Below, one piece after another: positions 35,464 to 44,178 of a stretch of 57,709 nt of DNA (its first letter is position 1; each line of letters starts with the position of its first letter). Below the pieces are notes generated by a model. That model ran no database searches and was not told the origin of the DNA. It worked only from the letters and a program-made list of their open reading frames with translations. The position numbers and the translations under genes are program-made. The DNA is from an uncultured Flavobacteriaceae bacterium (GTDB lineage: Bacteria; Bacteroidota; Bacteroidia; Flavobacteriales; Flavobacteriaceae), in the NCBI GenBank assembly GCA_937929935.1, contig CALFUL010000020.1, positions 1 through 57,709 on the forward strand, given 5' to 3'.

Positions 35464-35778
35464 ATGCTTTTTGTAACCACAGAATCAATTTCAGGTAAAG
35501 AAATTATTGAAAATTTAGGCACTGTACGCGGTAGTACCGTTAGAGCACGTAACATTGGGCGTGATATCTTTGCGGGACTTAAAAACTTAGTAGGAGGCGA
35601 AATTTCAGAATACACAAAATTATTAGCACAAGCCAGAGAGCAAGCGATTCAAAGAATGGTTCAAGATGCACAACGTATGGGTGCTGATGCAATTGTTAAT
35701 GTTAGATTCAACACCTCTCAAGTAATGCAGGGTGCAGCAGAAATGCTAGCTTATGGTACTGCAGTAAAATTAAAATAA
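35464..35778 (+). CDS. YbjQ-family protein (UPF0145, heavy-metal-binding domain-like)
   Basis: This 104-residue protein matches the YbjQ/UPF0145 family in size and motifs: TTESISGKEIIENLGTVRG, a central ARNIGRDI stretch and MGADAIVNVRF. Members form pentamers of a ferredoxin-like fold, and their biological role is unknown. It begins eleven bases after fabG, and its stop overlaps the next start as TAATG. Confidence 0.92.
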   Translation: MLFVTTESISGKEIIENLGTVRGSTVRARNIGRDIFAGLKNLVGGEISEYTKLLAQAREQAIQRMVQDAQRMGADAIVNVRFNTSQVMQGAAEMLAYGTAVKLK

Positions 35779-35909
35779 TGCCATTTGAATTTTTACCCTT
35801 CCTTTTAATGTTTTTATTTTATGGGGGCCTATTCATTCTACTTATCTATTTTGTAATTAAACGCATCGAAGATAAATCAAAAGAAGATTTTGAAAAAAGA
35901 GATAATTGA
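35778..35909 (+). CDS. 43-residue single-pass membrane protein
   Basis: A short frame starts at the ATG that overlaps the YbjQ-family stop (TAATG) and ends three bases before the next gene. It has a very hydrophobic stretch (about 4-28) followed by a charged tail, IKRIEDKSKEDFEKRDN. The tight overlap on one side and the close spacing on the other indicate translational coupling and make it likely to be real. The family is not recognised. Confidence 0.72.
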   Translation: MPFEFLPFLLMFLFYGGLFILLIYFVIKRIEDKSKEDFEKRDN

Positions 35910-35912
35910 TAC

Positions 35913-37937
35913 ATGCAAACAACTACCGTATTATTGATTATTCTAGCTGCTTTAGCAGCGCTTTCATTTGCTGTTTTTCAATATTATACGCATATAAAAA
36001 GCAAGAGTAAACTTCATTATATACTAGCTCTTTTACGCTTCTTATCCTTATTTGGTGTACTTCTTTTATTAATTAACCCTGAGTTTACCAAAACAGACTA
36101 TACACTTGAAAAAACCAATTTGATTGTTCTGACAGACAATTCATCTTCAATGAAGTTTGAAGATGAGAAAATGAATACATTCATTAAAGACCTTGAAGAC
36201 AATACTGATTTAATGAATCGTTTCGAGCTTCAAAAGTATGTTTTTGGAGCCTCCTTAACCGAAAGTAAAGACCTTAGTTTTACTGAAAAAAACACCAATA
36301 TTGCATCGGCCTTGACCGCGGTAAATGAAATTTACAAAGGTTCAAATGCGGCTATAGTTTTACTGACTGATGGTAATCAAACACTGGGTAGAGACTATGT
36401 TTACTTGAATGACGCCAATAAAACACCCGTTTATCCTATTGCATTTGGTGATACTACCAATTATGAAGATATCAAAATCGATCAGGTAAATAGTAATAAG
36501 TATGCGTTTTTAAAGAATAAATTTCCTGTAGAAACATACGTATCCTATCAAGGTAAAAATAACGTAAAGGCACAGTACAGCATCAAAATTGAAGGTAGAA
36601 CCGTTTTTTCTAAAGCGGTAAATTTATCCCCTTCAAATACATCAACTGTTTTAAATGCTTCTATACAAGCCAATTCAGTAGGGGTTAAGCCTGTTACAAT
36701 TGAAATATCAGCGCTCGATAATGAGCGAAATACCAAAAACAATAGTAAAAAATTGGCCATTGAAGTTATAGACGAAAAAACCAAGGTCGCCATTGTATCA
36801 GAGGTATTGCACCCAGATTTAGGCACTTTTAAAAAGGCTATAGAATCAAACAGACAAAGATCTGTGGTTTTTAAGAAACCTACAGACTCACAAAAGAGTT
36901 TTGAAGATATTGATGTTTTTATTTTGTATCAACCAACACGAAGTTTTAAAACTATTTTTGATTACATAAAGCAAAAAAAGGCAGGTCTATTTACCGTGGC
37001 AGGTACCGCTGCTGATTTAAATTTCTTAAACGGATTACCATCAAATTACGAAATTGAAGTAGGCTACCCTATTCAAGAAGTTCGTCCTGAAAGAAATTCG
37101 GCCTTTTCTAGTTTTGATATTTCAAATTTCAAATTAGATGATTTTCCGCCATTAGCAAGTGATGCCGGACCCCTTTCAAATCAAGACTATGAGACCTTAC
37201 TTTATATGAATGTTTTAGGGCGTACTACTGAAATTCCGCTTTTACTCAGTAGCGAAAAAAACAACAATAAAGAACTACTATTACTGGGCGAAAACATCTG
37301 GAAATGGCGCATGCAGAGTTACCGTAATGAAAGTAATTTTGAGAATTTTGATGAGTTTATTGGTAAGCTCATGTTATACTTATCAAGTAATAAAGCTAAA
37401 AGTAGATTGAATATTGAATACAATCGAATCTATGATGGCGGCACTAACACTACCATTAAAGCATCATATTTTGATGCGTCTTTTGTCTTTGATCCTAATG
37501 CGAATGTTTCAATTACTATAAATAATAAGACAAAGACTTATTCTAAAACCTTACCCATGCTTTTAAAAAATGGGTTTTATGAATTTGATGTCATTGATTT
37601 ACCTGCCGATGATTACAATTTTACGGTTAAAGTTAAAGATGAAAATAGGTCAAAATCAGGAAGTTTTACGGTATTAGAATTTGATATTGAACAACAGTTG
37701 TTGACTACTGATTATAAAAAGCTTGGGCAATTAGCAAATAAAACTAACGGACTGTTATTTTATCCTAACCAGAGCAATACCCTTATAACTGAGCTTTATG
37801 AATCAGAACAATTTTCGCCAACACAAAAAAGCACAAAAAATATAGTATCTTTAATAGATTTTCGCATACTTTTAGCCCTAATTATAGCAGCCTTGACTGC
37901 TGAATGGTTTATTAGAAAATATAACGGACTAACTTAA
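35913..37937 (+). CDS. Membrane protein with von Willebrand A-like domain
   Basis: The 674-residue protein has two N-terminal membrane segments (about 5-25 and 36-55), a VWA-like domain with the metal-site motif DNSSSM (75-80) and a later LTDGNQTLG, a large periplasmic region of Ig-like strands, and a C-terminal membrane helix (about 648-664) just before the end. This plan resembles Bacteroidota BatA/YfbK-like membrane VWA proteins with a glutamine-amidotransferase-like central part. The function is unknown; protein complex assembly at the membrane is a guess. It follows the 43-residue protein by three bases and precedes a prohibitin gene by eleven. Confidence 0.78.
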   Translation: MQTTTVLLIILAALAALSFAVFQYYTHIKSKSKLHYILALLRFLSLFGVLLLLINPEFTKTDYTLEKTNLIVLTDNSSSMKFEDEKMNTFIKDLEDNTDLMNRFELQKYVFGASLTESKDLSFTEKNTNIASALTAVNEIYKGSNAAIVLLTDGNQTLGRDYVYLNDANKTPVYPIAFGDTTNYEDIKIDQVNSNKYAFLKNKFPVETYVSYQGKNNVKAQYSIKIEGRTVFSKAVNLSPSNTSTVLNASIQANSVGVKPVTIEISALDNERNTKNNSKKLAIEVIDEKTKVAIVSEVLHPDLGTFKKAIESNRQRSVVFKKPTDSQKSFEDIDVFILYQPTRSFKTIFDYIKQKKAGLFTVAGTAADLNFLNGLPSNYEIEVGYPIQEVRPERNSAFSSFDISNFKLDDFPPLASDAGPLSNQDYETLLYMNVLGRTTEIPLLLSSEKNNNKELLLLGENIWKWRMQSYRNESNFENFDEFIGKLMLYLSSNKAKSRLNIEYNRIYDGGTNTTIKASYFDASFVFDPNANVSITINNKTKTYSKTLPMLLKNGFYEFDVIDLPADDYNFTVKVKDENRSKSGSFTVLEFDIEQQLLTTDYKKLGQLANKTNGLLFYPNQSNTLITELYESEQFSPTQKSTKNIVSLIDFRILLALIIAALTAEWFIRKYNGLT

Positions 37938-37948
37938 AATAGAATACA

Positions 37949-38764
37949 ATGGATAAATTACCAAAAATTGCATTACCAGTAGTTTTTTTACTCGTAGCAT
38001 TAGTTATTTTAATATCAAAATCAGCGGTTACAATTGACTCTGGTGAAGCTGGAGTATTATACAAGACCTTCGGAGGAGGTGTGGTAACAGATGAACCGCC
38101 AATGGGTGAAGGTTTTCACATCGTTGCGCCTTGGAACAAGGTTTTTGTTTACGAAGTGCGTCAACAAGAGCTTTTTGAAAAAATGAAAGTATTATCATCA
38201 AACGGACTAGAAATTCAGATTGATGCTTCAGCTTGGTACCAGCCTGTAGATAGTGAATTAGGATTCTTACACCAGAACTTAGGTGAAAACTATTTAGATC
38301 GTGTGATCAAGCCAGCTATTCGTAGTGCAGCAAGAAGTGTAGTCGGGCGTTATACTCCTGAACAATTATATTCAAGTAAAAGAGATGCCATTCAAGATGA
38401 AATATTTGAAGAAACTAAGTTAATTTTAGAAAAGCAGAATGTTCAGTTAAATGAAGTTCTTGTGCGTGATGTAACCTTACCTAATACTATTAAAGATGCT
38501 ATTGAGCGTAAATTAAAGCAAGAGCAAGAATCTTTAGAATATGAGTTTAGACTTGTTACAGCGAAGAAAGAAGCTGAAAAAGTTACTATCGAAGCTCAAG
38601 GTAAAGCTGATGCCAACAGAATTTTAAGTGCTTCATTGACTGATAAGATTTTACAAGATAAGGGTATTGATGCGACCTTAGAGCTATCAAAATCTCCAAA
38701 CTCTAAAGTTGTTATTGTTGGAGGAGGAGAAGCTGGGTTACCACTTATATTAGGAAATAACTAA
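37949..38764 (+). CDS. Prohibitin / SPFH (band 7) family protein
   Basis: This 271-residue protein has an N-terminal membrane anchor (about 6-24), an SPFH domain (about 28-200, with VDSGEAGVLYKTFGG-like and WNKVFVYEVRQQEL stretches) and an alpha-helical coiled-coil region rich in Glu, Ala and Lys (about 175-225). Prohibitins form large rings on the inner membrane that regulate the FtsH protease and lipid domains. It is the last gene before the histidine leader. Confidence 0.92.
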   Translation: MDKLPKIALPVVFLLVALVILISKSAVTIDSGEAGVLYKTFGGGVVTDEPPMGEGFHIVAPWNKVFVYEVRQQELFEKMKVLSSNGLEIQIDASAWYQPVDSELGFLHQNLGENYLDRVIKPAIRSAARSVVGRYTPEQLYSSKRDAIQDEIFEETKLILEKQNVQLNEVLVRDVTLPNTIKDAIERKLKQEQESLEYEFRLVTAKKEAEKVTIEAQGKADANRILSASLTDKILQDKGIDATLELSKSPNSKVVIVGGGEAGLPLILGNN

Positions 38765-38833
38765 AATTCACAATTTGTGATTTTTTTAAATTTCTTTTCA
38801 TAGGAAGGATTTAAATTTTACATTTACGTAATA

Positions 38834-38887
38834 ATGAGAAACAAGAATACACATCATCATTTTTTAACTGGCTATCAAGCGAGGTAA
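38834..38887 (+). CDS. Histidine operon leader peptide (17 residues, HHH)
   Basis: The frame ATG...TAA encodes MRNKNTHHHFLTGYQAR. Codons 7-9 are three consecutive CAT histidine codons at 38852-38860. It lies 82 bases before hisG and 31 bases before a perfect terminator hairpin. The last codons double as one strand of the competing antiterminator (38875-38885), so the peptide's C-terminus is constrained by RNA pairing. Its role is to report histidyl-tRNA charging by ribosome position; the peptide itself probably has no function. Confidence 0.85.
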   Translation: MRNKNTHHHFLTGYQAR

Positions 38888-38917
38888 AGATGTATTGTAG
38901 TATTACAAGATAAATTT

Positions 38918-38950
38918 AAAACCCGTTTGAGAAATCAAACGGGTTTTTTT
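38918..38950 (+). terminator. Attenuator terminator upstream of hisG
   Basis: AAAACCCGTTTGA (38918-38930), loop GAAA, TCAAACGGGTTTT (38935-38947): a perfect 13-bp stem followed by T's, 20 bases before the hisG start. Confidence 0.92.
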
Positions 38951-38969
38951 ATTACTAAAAAAGAGTAAA

Positions 38970-39824
38970 ATGAAAATTAGAATTGCCATTCAAAAATCAG
39001 GTCGGTTAAATGAAGATTCGCTTCGAATCTTAAAAGATTGCGGAATATCTATTGATAACGGCAAAGACCAATTAAAAGCTTCTTCGAGAAATTTTCCGAT
39101 GGAAGTTTTTTATTTACGTAACGGAGATATTCCGCAGTACCTAAGAGATGGCGTTGTTGATATTGCTATTATAGGAGAAAATGTTCTAATTGAAAAGGGT
39201 GTAGATATTGAGTTTGTTGAAAAATTAGGCTTTTCTAAATGTAAAGTTTCATTGGCTGTACCAAAATCTATGACCTATGATTCAGTAAAAGATTTTGAAG
39301 GCAAAAAGATTGCTACAAGTTACCCAAATACGGTGCAAAATTATTTAAAAACCAAAGGCGTAAATGCAGATCTACATATTATTAGCGGTTCTGTTGAAAT
39401 AGCTCCAAACATTGGGCTTGCAGATGCTATATGTGATATTGTATCTAGTGGCAGCACCTTATTTAAGAACAACTTGAAAGAAGTAGAGGTCATGCTGAAT
39501 AGCGAAGCGGTTTTGGCCGTTTCGCCGAAAATAGATGAAGCACGAAAAAAATTACTTCAGAAGCTACAATTCCGTATTCAATCAGTTTTACGAGCAAGAC
39601 AATCTAAATATGTATTGTTAAACGCACCCAATGAAAAGCTGAATGATGTGATTAATTTATTGCCCGGTATGCGCAGTCCCACAGTGCTTCCTTTAGCAGA
39701 AGAGGGTTGGAGCTCTGTACATACGGTAATTAACAAAGACAAATTTTGGGAAGTTATTGATGAACTGAAACAAGCAGGTGCTGAAGGAATTTTGGTTTGC
39801 CCAATTGAGAAAATGGTACTATAA
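38970..39824 (+). CDS. hisG: ATP phosphoribosyltransferase (long form)
   Basis: This 284-residue enzyme condenses ATP with PRPP, the first and feedback-controlled step of histidine synthesis. The periplasmic-binding-like catalytic domain (1-215) contains IRIAIQKSGRL and LADAICDIVSSGSTL. The C-terminal ACT-like domain (about 220-284) binds histidine, making this the long, HisZ-independent form. Its stop overlaps the hisD start as TAATG. The attenuator lies directly upstream. Confidence 0.96.
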   Translation: MKIRIAIQKSGRLNEDSLRILKDCGISIDNGKDQLKASSRNFPMEVFYLRNGDIPQYLRDGVVDIAIIGENVLIEKGVDIEFVEKLGFSKCKVSLAVPKSMTYDSVKDFEGKKIATSYPNTVQNYLKTKGVNADLHIISGSVEIAPNIGLADAICDIVSSGSTLFKNNLKEVEVMLNSEAVLAVSPKIDEARKKLLQKLQFRIQSVLRARQSKYVLLNAPNEKLNDVINLLPGMRSPTVLPLAEEGWSSVHTVINKDKFWEVIDELKQAGAEGILVCPIEKMVL

Positions 39825-41107
39825 TGAACAAAATATATAATCCAAAAAAAGAAGATTTTAAAGCCTTACTTAAACGTCCTACCCAAACTGTGGCTGATAT
39901 TGAAGCTATCGTAAATTCTGTTTTTAAGGATATTAAAATGAATCGAGATGTGGCAATTCAAAAGTATACTCAGAAGTTTGATGGCGTTTCTTTAGATTCA
40001 TTTTTAGTGACTATTTCAGAAATAGAGGAAGCGAAAGCACTAGTTTCAGAGCGTTTAAAAGCAGCTATTGAATTAGCAATAGGAAATATTGTAAAGTTTC
40101 ACGTAGCTCAGAAGACTGATAAAATAGAGGTAGAGACTTCAAAAGGAGTGCTGTGTTGGCAAGAAAAACGACCAATTCAGAAGGTAGGATTGTATATTCC
40201 TGGTGGAACAGCACCTTTATTTTCAACTATATTGATGTTGGCTATTCCTGCGAATTTAGCAGGCTGTGAAGAAATTATTTTGTGCACACCTCCAAATTCA
40301 GAAGGAAAAATAAATCCTGCTATTTTATTTACTGCTGCTTTATGCGGAGTAACAAAAATTCATAAAGTTGGCGGAATTCAAGCGATTGCAGCAATGACCT
40401 TTGGTACTAAAACTATTCCGCAAGTGTATAAAATATTCGGACCAGGAAATCAATATGTAACGGTAGCAAAACAACTAGCTACAAAGCATGGCGTGGCCAT
40501 TGATATGCCCGCAGGTCCTAGTGAATTGCTGGTGGTTGCTGATGACACGGCTAATACTGCTTTTGTGGCTTCTGATTTGTTAAGTCAAGCAGAACACGGA
40601 GTAGATAGTCAAGTTATTTTAGTTTCTACTTCTGAACAACTGATTTTAAAAGTAGAAAAAGAAATAACAAAGCAGCTCTATGAGCTACCAAGAAAAGAAA
40701 TTGCTCAAAAAGCCATTGAAAATAGTAAGTTAATCTATGTGAAAGATGACCAAACAGCACTAGATTTAATCAATGAATACGGCCCTGAACACTTTATTGT
40801 TTGCGTGAAAAATGAAGCTTTTTATATTGAAAACATCTGCAACGCTGGTTCTGTTTTTATAGGAAATTATACCCCTGAAAGTGCTGGAGATTACGCTTCG
40901 GGAACAAATCACACCTTACCCACAAACGGATTTGCAAAACAATACAGTGGTGTCAATTTAGATAGTTTTATGAAAAGTATGACTTTTCAAAAAATTACTA
41001 AGGAAGGAATTAAGAATATTGGAAATGCGATTGAGCTGATGGCTGAAGCTGAAGGCTTACATGCACACAAAAATGCAGTAACATTGAGATTAGAAAGTTT
41101 AAAATAA
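39824..41107 (+). CDS. hisD: Histidinol dehydrogenase
   Basis: This 427-residue zinc enzyme performs the last two oxidations, histidinol to histidine. It has the motifs YIPGGTAPLFSTILMLAIPA, FGPGNQYVTVAKQL, DMPAGPSELLVVAD, the zinc-site SQAEHGVDSQ and the late SAGDYASGTNHTLPT. The length is standard. It overlaps hisG by one base. A repeat-rich gap of 157 bases separates it from hisC. Confidence 0.96.
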   Translation: MNKIYNPKKEDFKALLKRPTQTVADIEAIVNSVFKDIKMNRDVAIQKYTQKFDGVSLDSFLVTISEIEEAKALVSERLKAAIELAIGNIVKFHVAQKTDKIEVETSKGVLCWQEKRPIQKVGLYIPGGTAPLFSTILMLAIPANLAGCEEIILCTPPNSEGKINPAILFTAALCGVTKIHKVGGIQAIAAMTFGTKTIPQVYKIFGPGNQYVTVAKQLATKHGVAIDMPAGPSELLVVADDTANTAFVASDLLSQAEHGVDSQVILVSTSEQLILKVEKEITKQLYELPRKEIAQKAIENSKLIYVKDDQTALDLINEYGPEHFIVCVKNEAFYIENICNAGSVFIGNYTPESAGDYASGTNHTLPTNGFAKQYSGVNLDSFMKSMTFQKITKEGIKNIGNAIELMAEAEGLHAHKNAVTLRLESLK

Positions 41108-41123
41108 TATCAGATGTAAAAAA

Positions 41124-41168
41124 TCCCCTCCTTATTTTCAAGGAGGGCTGCCCGCAGGGTGGGGTGGT
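41124..41168 (+). repeat. GC-rich palindromic element between hisD and hisC
   Basis: CCCTCCTT (41126-41133) and AAGGAGGG (41140-41147) form a perfect 8-bp hairpin, followed by CTGCCCGCAG and GTGGGGTGGTTAA. The same layout recurs at 46769-46815, after hisF. Confidence 0.8.
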
Positions 41169-41210
41169 TAATTTAAAAAATGAAAAATTAAGAATTGTCT
41201 GGTCTAGCTG

Positions 41211-41247
41211 TCACATCGAGCGCCCCGAAGCCTCGGGGGAGATGCGA
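41211..41247 (+). repeat. TCGAGCG-type palindromic element upstream of hisC
   Basis: TCACATCGAGCG, then the hairpin CCCCGA-AGCC-TCGGGG (41223-41238), then GAGATGCGAGA. It resembles the TTCGAGCGGAGTCGAGAA element inside hisA and the one after the gene ending at 53212, and ends 17 bases before the hisC ATG. Confidence 0.65.
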
Positions 41248-41264
41248 GACCTAATACATTTATT

Positions 41265-42317
41265 ATGAATTTTAGTTTAGAAAATATAACAAGAGAAAAC
41301 GTAAAAGGTTTAAAGCCTTATTCTTCTGCGCGTGACGAATATGTTTCTGATGGCTCTGATATGGTCTTTTTAGACGCCAATGAGAATCCGTTTGAAAATG
41401 GGGTTAATCGCTATCCAGATCCGCAGCAACGAAGTTTGAAAGCTGTTTTGGCAGAACAGAGGGGTGTTAAAAAAGAAAATGTTCTTTTAGGTAATGGCAG
41501 CGATGAAGTGCTTGACTTATTATTTCGAGCTTTTTGTGAGCCTAAAGAAGACAACATCATTTCGTTGCCACCAACTTATGGAATGTATAATGTGCTATCT
41601 GGAATCAACTGCATCGAAAATCGAGAAGTTTTGCTAACTAAAGATTTTAAACCCAATGTTGAAGCCATTTTGAAAACTATTGATGCGAATTCAAAACTTG
41701 TGTTTATCTGCTCTCCTAACAATCCTACAGGCAATAGTTTTTCTGAAGATACTATAACGCAGTTACTACATAGTTTTAACGGCTTGGTAGTTATCGATGA
41801 AGCCTATATCGATTTTTCTCCCAATGAGAGTTGGGCCTCAAAACTAAATAATTTTCCCAATTTGATGGTTACGCAGACATTATCTAAAGCATACGGAATG
41901 GCAGGTATTCGATTAGGAATTTGCATGGCCTCCGAAGAAATAATAGCAGTATTAAATAAAATAAAACCGCCGTATAATGTAAACGGATTGACACAGCAAA
42001 AAGCATTAGAAAGAGTTTTAGATACTAAAGCAGTTGGTGCAGAAGTAGCTACTATTTTAGAAGAAAGAACGAAGCTAATTAAGGCATTACAAGAAGTTTC
42101 TTTTATTGAAACTATATATCAATCTGATGCAAATTTTATATTGGTTAAAGTTGATGATGCCAATAAAAGGTACAAACAACTATTAGATAAGGGTATTGTG
42201 ATTCGTAATCGCAGTACGCAGCCTTTATGTCAAAATACACTACGTTTCACTGTGGGAACAACTGACGAGCATCAAAAGTTAATTGAAACTTTAAAATATA
42301 TTGAAAATGAGTATTAA
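41265..42317 (+). CDS. hisC: Histidinol-phosphate aminotransferase
   Basis: This 350-residue class-II-like aminotransferase uses pyridoxal phosphate to convert imidazole acetol phosphate to histidinol phosphate. The PLP lysine is Lys208 in [14 protein letters not shown]. Other motifs are [18 protein letters not shown] and [11 protein letters not shown]. The length is normal. Its last 11 bases overlap the hisB start at 42307. Confidence 0.96.
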   Translation: MNFSLENITRENVKGLKPYSSARDEYVSDGSDMVFLDANENPFENGVNRYPDPQQRSLKAVLAEQRGVKKENVLLGNGSDEVLDLLFRAFCEPKEDNIISLPPTYGMYNVLSGINCIENREVLLTKDFKPNVEAILKTIDANSKLVFICSPNNPTGNSFSEDTITQLLHSFNGLVVIDEAYIDFSPNESWASKLNNFPNLMVTQTLSKAYGMAGIRLGICMASEEIIAVLNKIKPPYNVNGLTQQKALERVLDTKAVGAEVATILEERTKLIKALQEVSFIETIYQSDANFILVKVDDANKRYKQLLDKGIVIRNRSTQPLCQNTLRFTVGTTDEHQKLIETLKYIENEY

Positions 42318-43479
42318 AAGTAGTTCCCCCTTTGGGGGTCGAGGGGGCCAGAAAGTATTATTTATAGACCGCGACGGTACAATAATCAAAGAAACTGCTG
42401 ATGAGCAAATTGACGCCTTCGAAAAAATGATATTTTATCCAAAAGCATTTACGTTTTTAGGAAAGATTGCCAAAGAATTGGATTATGAATTGGTTATGAT
42501 TACCAATCAAGACGGTTTGGGCACTGAAATATTTCCTGAAAATACGTTTTGGCCCGTACACAATTTTATCATGAAATCTTATGAGAATGAGGGTGTAGTT
42601 TTTGATAAGGTGTTTTTAGATAGAACTTTTCCGAAAGATAATGCTGACACCAGAAAACCTGGAACAGGGTTATTAACTGAATATTTCTCTGAGAAATATG
42701 ATTTAAAGAATTCTTTTGTCATTGGAGATAGACTTACTGACATGGAACTTGCAAAAAACATGGGTTCTAAAGGAATTTTTATCAACGACAACACCAATTT
42801 AGGAACAGGAGAAATAACGGTAAAAAGAGATGAATTAGATACCGTAATTGCTTTGGAGAGTAATGATTGGGAGAAGATTTATGAATTCTTGAAATTAAAG
42901 GATAGATCGGCTGAAATCCATAGAAAAACAAACGAAACAGATATTAAAATCAAGTTGAACCTTGATGGAACTGGAAAAAGTAATATCAAAACGGGACTCG
43001 CATTTTTTGATCATATGCTTGATCAATTAGCACGTCATGGTCAAATGGATTTAGATATTCAAGTTGACGGCGATTTAGAAGTTGATGAACACCATACTAT
43101 TGAAGATACGGCAATTGCTCTTGGCGAGGTATTTCATAAGGCATTAGGAAACAAATTGGGTATTGAACGCTACGGTTTCTGTTTACCAATGGATGATTGT
43201 TTAGCGCAGGTGGCCATTGATTTTGGAGGAAGAAACTGGTTGGTCTGGAATGCTGATTTCAAACGCGAAATGGTAGGCGATATGCCTACAGAAATGTTTC
43301 ATCACTTTTTTAAATCATTTACTGATGGGGCTAAGGCAAACTTGAATATCAAAGCAGAAGGAAAAAATGAGCATCACAAGATTGAAGCCATTTTTAAGGC
43401 TTTTGCGAAGTCTATAAAAATGTCAGTGAAACGTGATGTAGAAAAGATGGTGTTACCAAGTACAAAGGGGGTTTTATAA
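42307..43479 (+). CDS. hisB: Bifunctional histidinol-phosphatase / imidazoleglycerol-phosphate dehydratase
   Basis: This fusion of about 390 residues carries out steps 6 and 8 of the pathway. The N-terminal HAD phosphatase has FIDRDGT (Asp21, Asp23) and [16 protein letters not shown]. The C-terminal dehydratase (about 195-390) has [14 protein letters not shown] and [15 protein letters not shown] metal motifs. ATG at 42307 is used; an in-frame TTG lies six bases upstream. Residues 5-14 ([10 protein letters not shown]) are encoded by a GC-rich palindromic repeat and precede the usual start of the phosphatase domain, so the repeat has become coding. Confidence 0.95.
   Translation: MSIKSSSPFGGRGGQKVLFIDRDGTIIKETADEQIDAFEKMIFYPKAFTFLGKIAKELDYELVMITNQDGLGTEIFPENTFWPVHNFIMKSYENEGVVFDKVFLDRTFPKDNADTRKPGTGLLTEYFSEKYDLKNSFVIGDRLTDMELAKNMGSKGIFINDNTNLGTGEITVKRDELDTVIALESNDWEKIYEFLKLKDRSAEIHRKTNETDIKIKLNLDGTGKSNIKTGLAFFDHMLDQLARHGQMDLDIQVDGDLEVDEHHTIEDTAIALGEVFHKALGNKLGIERYGFCLPMDDCLAQVAIDFGGRNWLVWNADFKREMVGDMPTEMFHHFFKSFTDGAKANLNIKAEGKNEHHKIEAIFKAFAKSIKMSVKRDVEKMVLPSTKGVL
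42324..42350 (+). repeat. GC-rich palindromic element inside the hisB 5' end
   Basis: CCCCCTTTGGGGG (42326-42338) followed by TCGAGGGGGCC. It is translated in frame as part of [10 protein letters not shown]. The reverse complement of the hisH element (43882-43907) aligns with it. Confidence 0.82.
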
Positions 43480-43481
43480 AA

Positions 43482-43558
43482 AAGTATAAAGTATCAGGTA
43501 CAAAGTAATAGGTCTTTTGACTACTAACTTTGTACGTATTACTCATTACTTAATACTT
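43482..43558 (+). repeat. AT-rich inverted-repeat element between hisB and hisH
   Basis: The left arm starts AAGTATAAAGTATCAGGTAC (43482) and the right arm ends CATTACTTAATACTT (43558); ACAAAGT and ACTTTGT mark the inner ends. The arms are imperfect inverted repeats. TACTCATTACTTAATACT at 43540-43557 recurs exactly at 45977-45994 before hisF. The element fills the gap and ends eight bases before the hisH ATG. Confidence 0.8.
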
Positions 43559-43565
43559 AAAAAAA

Positions 43566-44168
43566 ATGAAGATTGTAATCATAAACTACGGAGCAGGAAA
43601 TATTCAGAGTATCAAATTCGCAATTAAGCGTTTAGGATACCAGGCTGTTTTGAGTCATGATCTTAAAGAGATTCAACAGGCTGATAAAGTTATTTTTCCG
43701 GGTGTGGGCGAGGCGAGTAGTGCAATGAGCAAGCTTAGAGCGAGTGGGTTAGATAAAATTATTGCTGATTTAAAACAGCCGGTTTTAGGTATTTGCTTAG
43801 GAATGCAATTGATGTGTAACGCTTCAGAAGAAGGTACTACAGAGGGATTAGGAATTTTTGATATAGATGTTGTAAAGTTTAACCCCTCAAACCCCAAAGG
43901 GGGAGTGAAAATTCCGCAAATAGGATGGAATCAAATTTATAATTTGAAATCAGATCTATTCAACGAAGTAGAAGAAAATGAACATATCTATTTAGTACAC
44001 AGTTATTATGCACCTTTATGTGATGAGACCATTGCGACCTGTAAGTATGGACAAGAATATAGCGCAGCATTACAAAAAAATAACTTTTACGGCACGCAAT
44101 TTCATCCTGAGAAAAGTAGCGTAGTTGGGGAGAAAATTCTTTTAAATTTTCTTAGGATTAAGTCTTAG
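43566..44168 (+). CDS. hisH: Imidazole glycerol phosphate synthase, glutaminase subunit
   Basis: This 200-residue class-I glutamine amidotransferase supplies ammonia to HisF. The nucleophile is Cys77 in LGICLGMQLM, and the His/Glu pair is in GTQFHPEKS near the end. Residues 106-113 (NPSNPKGG) are encoded by a GC-rich palindrome (43882-43907) located in a surface loop region before KIPQIGWN. hisF lies 1.8 kb downstream, separated by an inserted gene, hisA and a DinB-like gene. Confidence 0.95.
   Translation: MKIVIINYGAGNIQSIKFAIKRLGYQAVLSHDLKEIQQADKVIFPGVGEASSAMSKLRASGLDKIIADLKQPVLGICLGMQLMCNASEEGTTEGLGIFDIDVVKFNPSNPKGGVKIPQIGWNQIYNLKSDLFNEVEENEHIYLVHSYYAPLCDETIATCKYGQEYSAALQKNNFYGTQFHPEKSSVVGEKILLNFLRIKS
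43882..43907 (-). repeat. GC-rich palindromic element inside hisH
   Basis: CCCC-AAA-GGGG core (43892-43902) with flanking CCCCTCAAA and GGAG. Its reverse complement, CTCCCCCTTTGGGGTTTGAG, matches the hisB element, so it is the same family in opposite orientation. It stays in frame. Confidence 0.75.
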
Positions 44169-44178
44169 ATAGAAGTCC

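Larger units (their letters stand above)
38834..38950 (+). promoter_or_regulatory. Histidine attenuator (leader peptide, antiterminator, terminator)
   Basis: Three elements can be read. The leader frame has its His codons at 38852-38860. TCAAGCGAGGT at 38875-38885 can pair with ACCCGTTTGA at 38921-38930, ten pairs with one wobble and one bulged A. The terminator occupies 38918-38947. A small hairpin TTGTA/TACAA at 38895-38908 would bring the antiterminator strands together. A ribosome stalled at His codons leaves 38875-38885 free, so the antiterminator forms and hisG is read. A ribosome at the stop codon (38885-38887) masks it and the terminator forms. Confidence 0.82.

Noticed and set aside
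38819..38826. TACATTTA as the promoter of the his leader
   Set aside because: It is too close to the leader ATG (38834) to leave a leader RNA, and no TTTG lies at the right distance; the real promoter is probably further upstream.
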